Shown: piece after piece, positions 5,732 through 12,036 of the stretch
Position numbering within the stretch: the stretch's first letter is position 1
How the letters are laid out: each line of letters opens with the position of its first letter
Origin: an uncultured Clostridia bacterium
Lineage (GTDB): Bacteria; Bacillota; Clostridia; TANB77; CAG-508
Assembly (NCBI GenBank): GCA_944389715.1
Contig: CALXNI010000138.1
Location: 1 to 12,987, forward strand
Direction of reading: 5' to 3'
Length of the DNA: 12,987 nucleotides
Notes under the pieces: generated by a model
What the model saw: only the letters and a program-made list of their open reading frames with translations
Database searches by the model: none
Told to the model about the DNA's origin: nothing
Program-made: the position numbers and the translations under genes

Positions 5732-6058
5732 ATGGAAAAAGATAATTATAAAATCATTTATGGAAAAATTATAAAAGAATACAGATTAAAAAATAAACTA
5801 ACGCAAGAAGAGCTTTCACAAAAAATTGGCTTTGATACAAAATATATAAGTCAAATTGAAACTGGAAGATATATGGGAACAATAATTACTATGTTAAAAC
5901 TATGTGAGATATTTGGTGTTACTCCTAATGATCTTCTTGACGAACTTTTACCTAAAAATGAAAAAGAAAATAAAACATTTAAAAATTTTTCCAAATTGGC
6001 TCAAAAAGATAAAGAGCTCATAACCACTTTAATAGATTATATATTATCAAATTACTAA
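5732..6058 (+). CDS. XRE-family helix-turn-helix repressor-like protein
   Basis: A 108-residue protein. Residues about 8-65 form a Cro/CI-type helix-turn-helix: IIKEYRLKNKLTQEELSQKI, then FDTKYISQIETGR (recognition helix) and MLKLCEIFGVTPNDLL. The remaining 40 residues are a charged linker and one helix (KELITTLIDYIL), too short for a peptidase or ligand domain, so it is probably a dimerising DNA-binding regulator. I prefer the ATG at 5732, which follows GGTGA at 5 bases; an in-frame ATG at 5717 has no ribosome binding site and overlaps the -10-like sequence TATACT (5707-5712). It is divergent from the 179-residue gene, a common arrangement for self-regulated pairs. It ends at a bidirectional terminator. 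Confidence 0.9.
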   Translation: MEKDNYKIIYGKIIKEYRLKNKLTQEELSQKIGFDTKYISQIETGRYMGTIITMLKLCEIFGVTPNDLLDELLPKNEKENKTFKNFSKLAQKDKELITTLIDYILSNY

Positions 6059-6061
6059 TAC

Positions 6062-6100
6062 AATAAAAAATAGGATAATTAATTTTTCCTATTTTTTATT
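6062..6100. terminator. bidirectional terminator between XRE and hydrolase genes
   Basis: AATAAAAAATAGGA (6062-6075) pairs perfectly with 6087-6100 (14 bp, 11-base loop). The outer A/T arms provide a T-run on both strands. Confidence 0.88.
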
Positions 6101-6107
6101 AACAATT

Positions 6108-6890
6108 CTACATTTCTAATGTTTTCTCTTCACTTTTATTTTTTTTAGAATAAGCAATAATAAAATCAATTATATCTTTTATAGTTTGTTTTTCTAAAAC
6201 ATGATTAGCTTGAGGAATTTCTATTAATCTACAAAATTCTTTATTTAGATTTACAAAATTTCTAGTATCATTAATTAAAGCCGTATCATCTGCTGTTCCA
6301 TGAAAAATTATCATTTTTTGTTTTAAACTTATTAATCTTTGCAATAAATTATGTCTTTTTAAATCTTCGTAAAAATCATAAGATATTTTTAGTTTACCAT
6401 TCCTTGCAGCTTTAGCAATACCGTTTTTCTTATAATCTTCAAACTTTTCTTTTAGTAACGAATTTAGTAATACTTCTTGCATATTGACAGCAGGAGATTG
6501 TAAAATTACATATTTAAAGTTTAGTTCGTCAGTTAATAAGCTATTTATTGATATATAAGCACCAAAACTGGAAGCAAATAATGATATATCACAATTTTTA
6601 AAATTGTTTTTTATATATTTAAAAATTATATCTATATCTAAAATGCAATTTTTTACTGTTAATGCTTTTATTGGTGCTTTGCTTTCTCCGTGAATAGGAA
6701 AATCAAATGCAACAACTCCTATATTATTTTTTAATAATTCTTCTGATATTATATCATTAGCCAAATTGTCTTTATTACTACCAAATCCGTGACATAAAAT
6801 AAAAATGTCTTTTGCATCTTTAGGCACATTCATCTTTATAGGTATTTTATATTCTCCTACATTATTGTTTAATTTAATTCTTTTTTCCAT
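6108..6890 (-). CDS. alpha/beta hydrolase (serine esterase/acylhydrolase type)
   Basis: A 260-residue cytoplasmic alpha/beta hydrolase. The oxyanion-loop motif HGFGSNKDN is at 34-42, followed by VVAFDFPIHGES (59-70). The nucleophile elbow reads FASSFGAY, so the usual GxSxG is AxSxG with Ser108 as nucleophile. HGTADD (197-202) supplies the acid (Asp201 or Asp202) and QANHVLE supplies His230. The layout resembles the feruloyl esterase/serine aminopeptidase S33 branch. The substrate cannot be told. Start ATG 6890-6888 follows AAGGAG at 6 bases. It lies 14 bases downstream of the transglutaminase-like gene on the same strand with no hairpin between, so the two should be one transcript. Confidence 0.92.
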   Translation of the reverse strand: MEKRIKLNNNVGEYKIPIKMNVPKDAKDIFILCHGFGSNKDNLANDIISEELLKNNIGVVAFDFPIHGESKAPIKALTVKNCILDIDIIFKYIKNNFKNCDISLFASSFGAYISINSLLTDELNFKYVILQSPAVNMQEVLLNSLLKEKFEDYKKNGIAKAARNGKLKISYDFYEDLKRHNLLQRLISLKQKMIIFHGTADDTALINDTRNFVNLNKEFCRLIEIPQANHVLEKQTIKDIIDFIIAYSKKNKSEEKTLEM

Positions 6891-6904
6891 TTTTTACTCC
6901 TTTT

Positions 6905-8209
6905 TTATAAATAAATTTCTCTATCTTTGTTTTCCAAAATTGCTTCTTGAACATAAGAAATCTTTCTACCTTCATCTTGATAAATAATAATATTTCTTGT
7001 GTTCTCACCATAGTCTTCAACAATCAAATTTCCATCAGATATTTTATATAATATTCTATGGTTTCTATATCTAATTAATATCATACCATCTCTGATTGAT
7101 AAATTTTTTTTCTTAATATCTTCTAAAGTTATACCTCTTGCTTGTGCATCATTTTCAAATATACTGAATAGCCTTAAAAATTCATTATTATGTACTATAT
7201 TTCTATCCGCACCATTTAATTTTAAATAATTTAATAACTTGACAGGATATTTAGGTCTAGTAAATATTTTATTTATACTTTTTTCTTCTTCCCATTTAGC
7301 AGAATCATATATTAAAAATTTATTGTTTAAAGATATAATATAGATTTTATTACCAATTTTAATTTCTACTCCTCTACTTCTTTGTGCTTTTGTATCTAGT
7401 ATTTCTTTTAATTCATCATTTTGTATGTCTTTTTCGTCTGCAAAAAAAGTTGAAACTTCTATTTTTGATTGTTCATCTGGTGAAAAAATTCTTTTAATTA
7501 TAAGATTTATATACATTAGTAGTTCCACTATTCCATTTATATTATTTCTATTTTCTATTTTATCCATTAGAACTTCAAATTTTTTTCCTATTATTTCCTC
7601 ACTTATTTCATTTCCTTTAAAGGTATTATCCAAAAATATTTTTGTTCTGTCTAATAATTCATCTAAATATAAATTTTCATTTTCTTTGTATCCAACAACA
7701 TCATCTATTTCTTCTAATTCTCTGTCAGTTAAAAAATGTATATTAGTTAAAATACCTAAATAATGTGTATTATAATAATTTTCTGTTGCAAAACTATTAC
7801 TTTTTAGACCAACTTGCATTTCCAGTAGATCAGATAAAGGATCTACAATATATCTATTACCATCCTTAGTTGTTATAAGTAAATCTATATGCTTAAATTC
7901 ATCTGTGTATGGCGATATTAATTCTGAATCAATATCAAATTCTTTCTTTAATAATTCTTGTATTATCACACAATAATTTTTGCAAACTATAGAAAATTCT
8001 TGAATATTTTCTAAATCATATCTTTTATCGTATAATTTTTTTCTTTCTTTCAAATTTTCCTTATACAAAAAAAATGTATAATCTCTATAAAAAATACCAG
8101 ACAATGTTTTTAATAATTTTCTAACTGTTGCTAATTCCTTTTTGTCTCCTTCTAGCTTGTCAAATTCTGATATTTTTACTTTTTTGCTTACATAATTATA
8201 TAAATTCAT
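6905..8209 (-). CDS. transglutaminase-like (papain-fold) protein of unknown function
   Basis: A 434-residue soluble protein. Residues 70-130 carry a transglutaminase-like Cys-His-Asp arrangement: Cys76 at the start of a helix (VCKNYCVIIQELLKKEFDID), His107 in FKHIDLLITT and Asp123 in NRYIVDPLSDLL, with the spacing of the family core. The N-terminal 70 residues are helical and charged. The region after 200 is a helix-rich middle and a beta-rich end (IGNKIYIISLNNKFLIYDS, ILIRYRNHRILYKISDGNLIV) without a recognised domain. There is no signal peptide, so it should act in the cytoplasm, perhaps as a protease, deamidase or peptide crosslinking enzyme. Start ATG 8209-8207 follows GGAAGGA. It is the first gene of a two-gene unit with the alpha/beta hydrolase. 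Family assignment rests on this short triad region only. Confidence 0.7.
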   Translation of the reverse strand: MNLYNYVSKKVKISEFDKLEGDKKELATVRKLLKTLSGIFYRDYTFFLYKENLKERKKLYDKRYDLENIQEFSIVCKNYCVIIQELLKKEFDIDSELISPYTDEFKHIDLLITTKDGNRYIVDPLSDLLEMQVGLKSNSFATENYYNTHYLGILTNIHFLTDRELEEIDDVVGYKENENLYLDELLDRTKIFLDNTFKGNEISEEIIGKKFEVLMDKIENRNNINGIVELLMYINLIIKRIFSPDEQSKIEVSTFFADEKDIQNDELKEILDTKAQRSRGVEIKIGNKIYIISLNNKFLIYDSAKWEEEKSINKIFTRPKYPVKLLNYLKLNGADRNIVHNNEFLRLFSIFENDAQARGITLEDIKKKNLSIRDGMILIRYRNHRILYKISDGNLIVEDYGENTRNIIIYQDEGRKISYVQEAILENKDREIYL

Positions 8210-8231
8210 AAAAATCCTTCCTACTCACTAA

Positions 8232-8237
8232 ATTATA
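8232..8237 (-). promoter_or_regulatory. possible -10 box for the transglutaminase-like operon
   Basis: TATAAT on the minus strand lies 22 bases before the start codon, but no good -35 box is found at 16-18 bases, because that space is occupied by the inverted repeat at 8239-8283. Either an activator binds there or the operon is read through from upstream. Confidence 0.35.
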
Positions 8238-8238
8238 A

Positions 8239-8283
8239 ACAAATGATACCTGAAATATATTAATATTAACAGGTATCATTTGT
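8239..8283 (-). terminator. 14-bp inverted repeat, probable terminator of the glycosyltransferase gene
   Basis: ACAAATGATACCTG (8239-8252) pairs perfectly with 8270-8283. It starts 7 bases after the stop codon of the glycosyltransferase. The minus-strand tail (TTATAATTTAG) is only moderately T-rich, so termination may be partial. Confidence 0.68.
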
Positions 8284-8290
8284 ATAAAAA

Positions 8291-9169
8291 TCATTTCTCA
8301 AGAGCTTGCTTAAACTTAGCTCTTAATTCGATTTTTAAAGGTTCGCTAATCACACTATATCTTCTTTGTAATCTTTGTTTCCATTCAGTATAAAAGAACT
8401 GTAAATCAAAATCACTTTCTTCTCCTATTATACGCATATTAGTAATTAAATAACAATATGCAGATATGAAATTTAATGCCCTTTCTTTCTCTCTTTCTGT
8501 CCCCAGTGAATGTGTTATACTATCGTAATTATCACACGTATAATTATAACCTATGTAATTTATCATTACTACTTCTTTTGAAGATGCTATAATTAGTGGG
8601 ACAATTGCATAATCTCCACTGGATTTAAAGTTAGGAGCTTTTTGAATAATTTCTGCTTGTTGCCTTTTTATTGCATATAGCCAGAAAATTTCATACCTTT
8701 TATCTGGATTAGTCCATTTCTTTATTGCCTCTAAGCCACTATAAACTACATTATATTCAGAATTATAATCATTATAGAGTTCGTGATCATATCCTGGTTT
8801 ATCATTAATCATCCTACATTTAAATCTTATCATTTCAACATTTGGAAAGTTATCTATCGTTTTTTTAATCATAGATAGCAACTCAAGATTTATAGTATCA
8901 TCAGAGTCCACAAATAGAATATACTCTCCTCTTGATAACAATACCCCTATTTGCCTAGCTTTAGTAACTCCTCTATTTTTAAAATGATAAACTTTGATTC
9001 TAGTATCCTTACTGGCAAATTCATCCAAAATTTCAGGACTTGAATCTGTTGAACCATCATCAACTATGACAACCTCAAAATCCTTATAAGTTTGATTAAC
9101 AATACTCTTTAAGCATTTCCGTAAGTACCTTTCTGAATTAAAGACTGGAATGATTACACTAAATAGCAT
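8291..9169 (-). CDS. family 2 glycosyltransferase
   Basis: A 292-residue GT-A fold enzyme of CAZy family GT2. It starts with FSVIIPVFNSERYLRKCLKS, followed by VVIVDDGSTD (Asp37-Asp38, nucleotide contact), NRGVTKARQIG and ILFVDSDD (Asp88-Asp91, the DXD-type metal site). A later SSGDYAIVPL corresponds to the ED-type acceptor motif with Gly-Asp. No membrane span is seen, so it would work at the inner face of the membrane on a lipid-linked or capsular sugar, or on a soluble acceptor. Start ATG 9169-9167 follows AGGAGG at 6 bases; a TTG at 9184 would precede the binding site. The gene is less AT-rich than its neighbours and has a consensus-like promoter, so it may have been acquired. Acceptor is unknown, and no other cell-surface sugar genes are nearby. 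Confidence 0.93.
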   Translation of the reverse strand: MLFSVIIPVFNSERYLRKCLKSIVNQTYKDFEVVIVDDGSTDSSPEILDEFASKDTRIKVYHFKNRGVTKARQIGVLLSRGEYILFVDSDDTINLELLSMIKKTIDNFPNVEMIRFKCRMINDKPGYDHELYNDYNSEYNVVYSGLEAIKKWTNPDKRYEIFWLYAIKRQQAEIIQKAPNFKSSGDYAIVPLIIASSKEVVMINYIGYNYTCDNYDSITHSLGTEREKERALNFISAYCYLITNMRIIGEESDFDLQFFYTEWKQRLQRRYSVISEPLKIELRAKFKQALEK

Positions 9170-9212
9170 AATTAACCTCCTCAAACAATTGTAAGTTTTA
9201 CTTTACAATAGT

Positions 9213-9241
9213 ATTATAGCATTTAACACATAATAAGTCAA
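9213..9241 (-). promoter_or_regulatory. sigma-A promoter of the glycosyltransferase gene
   Basis: TTGACT (9241-9236) and TATAAT (9218-9213) are 17 bases apart on the minus strand. Between -10 and the ribosome binding site lies an imperfect inverted repeat (TTGTAAG at 9189-9195, CTTTACAA at 9201-9208). Confidence 0.82.
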
Positions 9242-9249
9242 TAATTATG

Positions 9250-9981
9250 TTAATTGATTGTACCATAAAATAATTTTAAAACACTTTTATATCCAGGAAA
9301 AGATATTTTTTTTATATCATTTATAACTTCATTAACATCATAATTTACAATTTTATTTTCATATTTTATTACATTATTATCTATTTCTAATATCCCATAT
9401 GGTGCATTATTTGTTTTCCCTGGACACCCTAAAGCTCCAGGATTTATATAAACTCTATTTTTTCCTTTATTATATATACTTTCGTGCGTATGTCCATATA
9501 AAAATATATTAGCGTTAACATCATCAAACATTTTTTCATTTTCGTTTAGATTTGCTATTTTTATATGTTTTTTAAAGTCTCCATTTTTTTCCATTGGATA
9601 ATGTACACAATATATACAATTTTCTCCGATATATAAATATTTTTCTTTTGGCAAATTATTTATATATTTTATTGATCTTTCCCTTAAATGGTTTTATCTC
9701 CATTCATTTCTTTCAATTTGTTCTTGACTAATTTTTACTTTTTCGTCATGTACTATTGATGGCATACCTTCTATTATGTATTTTTCTCGATTTCCTCTCA
9801 CGCAAATACATTTATTTCTTAATTTTATAATCCTTTGTATTACTTCTTCTGATCTTGCTGCCCCGCCAATTAAATCTCCCAAACATATTATTTTGTCAAT
9901 ATTATATTTTTCTAATTCTTTTAATACTACTTCTAATGCTTTTATGTTTCCATGTACATCTGATATTATTCCTAGTTTCAT
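9250..9981 (-). pseudogene. YfcE/MJ0936-type metallophosphoesterase interrupted by an in-frame TAA
   Basis: The frame from ATG 9981-9979 (behind GAGGAGG) to the stop at 9250 would encode 243 residues but is broken at codon 96 by TAA (9696-9694), with the same frame continuing for 147 codons. All family motifs survive on both sides: ISDVHGN (Asp8, His10), CLGDLIGG (Asp36) and RGNREK (Asn64) before the stop, and CVHYPM (His127) and YGHTHES (His164, His166) after it, followed by YINPGALG. These build the two-metal site of small calcineurin-like phosphodiesterases. The downstream half has no ribosome binding site before its TTG. One nonsense change therefore removes most of the active site. Alternatives are a base-call error or readthrough. 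It has its own promoter, divergent from the HIT-like gene. Confidence 0.85.
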
Positions 9982-10003
9982 ATTATCATCCTCCTCGTAT
10001 AAA

Positions 10004-10032
10004 ATTATATACGAAAAATTAGTTATTGTAAA
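10004..10032 (-). promoter_or_regulatory. promoter of the metallophosphoesterase
   Basis: TTTACA (10032-10027) and TATAAT (10009-10004) on the minus strand are 17 bases apart. The -10 lies within an inverted repeat CGTATA-TATACG (9996-10013). Its -35 is only 6 bases from the -35 of the divergent promoter. Confidence 0.78.
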
Positions 10033-10038
10033 TAACAA

Positions 10039-10067
10039 TTGCATTATATACAATTATATGCTATAAT
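10039..10067 (+). promoter_or_regulatory. promoter of the small HIT-like gene
   Basis: TTGCAT (10039-10044) and TATAAT (10062-10067) are separated by 17 bases, back to back with the metallophosphoesterase promoter, so the two may compete for polymerase. Confidence 0.78.
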
Positions 10068-10102
10068 TTTCAAGTAAAAAATAAGAAGTTAGGAGATAGC
10101 AT

Positions 10103-10582
10103 ATGAAAATAAAAAATTGGTTAGGCGAATATATGAAATTTACTGGTTCTTTAGGCAAAGCTATTGCTAATCATGAAATTAATAATCTTCCTGGTGGCTA
10201 TATATATGATGATGGTTTTATAAATTTGTCTGCTGATCCAGAAATCCCCATTGAAGGACTAATTATTTTAGGAACTACGAAATCATATTCTAGTATTAAT
10301 GAATTTTCTGACAATGAGAGATTAAAAATATATGATATATCAAATAAATTATTAAAAACTTTTCATAAAATAGGATATAAAAAAATAATTCTATATCAAG
10401 ATGAAGGAAGTTCTGGTCAATTCCATATCTGGTTTCTTCCTCGACATAATTGGACATATAAATTTGGGAATAATTTGGATGATATAATACAATTTTCTAA
10501 AGAAAAACTAAACTTATCTAATTCATATAAAATATCTTTATTAAAATGCATTTCAAATATAAAAAACAATTTTGATACTTAA
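10103..10582 (+). CDS. small HIT-like protein with altered histidine triad (159 aa)
   Basis: A 159-residue single-domain protein resembling the HIT superfamily of nucleotide hydrolases and transferases: NNLPGGYIYDDGFINLSADPEIPIEGL-type N-terminal strands (29-52), the helix NEFSDNERLKIYDISNKLLK and the C-terminal signature GQFHIWFLPR (105-114). A canonical triad is HxHxHxx; here it reads Q106-x-H108-x-W110, keeping only the central histidine, which is the nucleophile in the family, and Arg114. The Cys pair often found at the start of such proteins is missing. Start ATG 10103 lies 7 bases after AGGAG. It is homologous to the C-terminal half of the WG-HIT protein at 12036-12782 but is far more AT-rich. 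Substrate unknown; a nucleotide phosphoramidate or dinucleoside polyphosphate is the family's usual type. Confidence 0.7.
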   Translation: MKIKNWLGEYMKFTGSLGKAIANHEINNLPGGYIYDDGFINLSADPEIPIEGLIILGTTKSYSSINEFSDNERLKIYDISNKLLKTFHKIGYKKIILYQDEGSSGQFHIWFLPRHNWTYKFGNNLDDIIQFSKEKLNLSNSYKISLLKCISNIKNNFDT

Positions 10583-10584
10583 AT

Positions 10585-10615
10585 ATAAAAAGGCACTTCC
10601 TATTAAGGAAATGCC
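10585..10615 (-). terminator. terminator of the second radical SAM gene
   Basis: AGGCA-TTCCT (10590-10600) pairs with AGGAA-TGCCT (10605-10615) with one mismatch. On the minus strand it is followed by TTTTTATATTT. It may also slow plus-strand transcripts from the HIT-like gene, although the plus-side tail (CATTTTAG) is weaker. Confidence 0.8.
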
Positions 10616-10636
10616 TCATTTTAGATTGTTGCTTAA

Positions 10637-11908
10637 CTAATATTCAAAGAAAAATTCTATATTGTCTATGTTTTCCTGAGTTCTCAAGACCCTCCATAGA
10701 CTTTCCATAAATTTATTGTCATTATAAGCGCAACAATCTCGACAATTTTTCGGACAATTTTCTTTAATGAATTGGGCATTTGTTCCATTCATCAACTCTT
10801 CCAATTCTCCATTTCTTCCTTCCATTATACCATAATGGTATAATGGATTTGTAATTCTATCCCACAATACACAACAGATTAAGTTTGTTCCATATAATGG
10901 GGGTGATACAAGAGAACTCCAACATCTTGTTGGCTTAGAATCTTCTCTCAAAGAGCGATCATTATAGATTTTTGTTAAATCATTAGGAATTTGGAAACTG
11001 CTGATTCCAAACTCTCTATAGCATTCCTTTAGAGCTAATAACTCGCTAATTGCTTTTCTTGACATATTTTCGCACTGATGTTTTCCGTATTCTGGGGTCA
11101 ACACCTTAACTGCCTGAAAAGCATCTACTCCGAACTCTCCTATTGTTCTAATAAAATTTGTATAACTCCCGTCATTTAATGGTCTTATACAAGTCCGTGT
11201 CCCTATTAACAATTCTCCACTTCTTCTAAATTCTTCTCGTTTTTTACATAGTTTTCCTATTAAATTAATTGCATCTTCATACTCAAAAGTATGAGAAGAA
11301 TTTTGATGAGAATAAAAATCATAAGCAGCTGAGTTAATACCTGGAAAGCTGATTCTAATACAAAAAGCATATTGTGCCAAACATTCTATTAGTTCTTCCG
11401 ACATTTGACTTCCAGTACTGACATAGACTATTTTCATTCCGCACTCTTGTGTTGCATATTTTATCATTTCCACTCTATCACGATATAGATCTGGATTTCC
11501 TTCACCACACAATTCAAATCTTACACTATCACATCCTCTTATTCTTGAATACCTCGAAATTTCGCTCAAAACTTTCTTATATGTATCAATTGGAATAACA
11601 GGATACTTAATATAACTATTAGAAATCGCCCATTCCCTGCTTGGACAAGCCAAGCAATCAATACAATTAAAATCACAATACGGAAAATCTTTACTGCTGA
11701 CTGACAATATTGGTATTCTGCTAAAACCTTCTTTTACTCCTCTTTTTATAGCTTCACAATACTCTTTAATACTTAGTGGATAGAAGTGTTGCGGAAAGAT
11801 TTTATCTGTTAGCCAAACAGTTTTTCCTGTAGTTACATCTGCTGCAATGATCCTTTTGGGAGAAAGCAACCGCTCTTTTTCCGAAACGTTGTTGATTTGT
11901 CCGTTCAT
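10637..11908 (-). CDS. radical SAM enzyme with cysteine-rich SPASM-like C-terminus
   Basis: A 423-residue protein from ATG 11908-11906, 5 bases after AGGAGG. After about 75 residues that resemble no domain I know, CDFNCIDC (78-85) gives the CxxxCxxC cluster of radical SAM enzymes, with an extra Cys88. The SAM-binding GGE element is a variant, CGEGNP (134-139). Cysteines at 329, 345-346, 385, 389 and 392-393 (NCPKNCRDCC) resemble a SPASM or twitch domain that holds auxiliary iron-sulfur clusters and is common in enzymes that modify peptides. No precursor peptide is visible between this gene and its neighbours. The gene is noticeably less AT-rich than the surrounding genes. Its own promoter and terminator isolate it from the HIT-like and WG-HIT genes. 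The reaction is not known. Confidence 0.88.
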   Translation of the reverse strand: MNGQINNVSEKERLLSPKRIIAADVTTGKTVWLTDKIFPQHFYPLSIKEYCEAIKRGVKEGFSRIPILSVSSKDFPYCDFNCIDCLACPSREWAISNSYIKYPVIPIDTYKKVLSEISRYSRIRGCDSVRFELCGEGNPDLYRDRVEMIKYATQECGMKIVYVSTGSQMSEELIECLAQYAFCIRISFPGINSAAYDFYSHQNSSHTFEYEDAINLIGKLCKKREEFRRSGELLIGTRTCIRPLNDGSYTNFIRTIGEFGVDAFQAVKVLTPEYGKHQCENMSRKAISELLALKECYREFGISSFQIPNDLTKIYNDRSLREDSKPTRCWSSLVSPPLYGTNLICCVLWDRITNPLYHYGIMEGRNGELEELMNGTNAQFIKENCPKNCRDCCAYNDNKFMESLWRVLRTQENIDNIEFFFEY

Positions 11909-11959
11909 TTTGTCCTCCTTCAAATTGAATCCACCGCTTATTACAAAGCGCTTAATCTT

Positions 11960-11988
11960 ATGTTAACATATATGTTAGATTTTGTCAA
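11960..11988 (-). promoter_or_regulatory. promoter of the second radical SAM gene with overlapping palindrome
   Basis: TTGACA (11988-11983) is perfect, but at 17 bases the -10 is the weak TAACAT (11965-11960). A perfect 14-bp palindrome TAACATATATGTTA (11964-11977) covers the spacer and -10, and GTCAAAT/ATTTGAC (11984-12001) overlaps the -35. Such layout suggests an operator. Confidence 0.6.
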
Positions 11989-12001
11989 ATTTATATTTGA
12001 C

Positions 12002-12036
12002 AATGAAAGAGGAGGAAAATTTCCTCCTCTTTCATT
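12002..12036 (-). terminator. 17-bp perfect hairpin at the end of the WG-HIT gene
   Basis: AATGAAAGAGGAGGAAA (12002-12018) is followed after one base by its exact complement (12020-12036). The tail on the minus strand is TTTCATTGTC, within the outer stem, so a shorter GC-rich stem followed by CTCTTTCATT would be the functional form. It directly abuts the stop codon. Confidence 0.72.

Noticed and set aside
6805..6987. Plus-strand ORF of 60 codons
   Set aside because: It lies opposite the ends of two well-supported minus-strand genes and encodes an antisense Phe/Leu-rich peptide typical of AT-rich shadow frames; no ribosome binding site.
7425..7763. Plus-strand ORF of 112 codons rich in Ser, Ile and Phe
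   Set aside because: Antisense to the transglutaminase-like gene, composition typical of a shadow frame, no ribosome binding site or promoter.
9250..9654. Second half of the metallophosphoesterase as an independent gene
   Set aside because: Its only start is a TTG without a ribosome binding site, it lacks the first half of the metal site, and it is in the same frame as the upstream half.
9776..10066. Plus-strand ORF over the 5' half of the metallophosphoesterase
   Set aside because: Antisense to conserved metal-binding motifs; ends inside the divergent promoter region.
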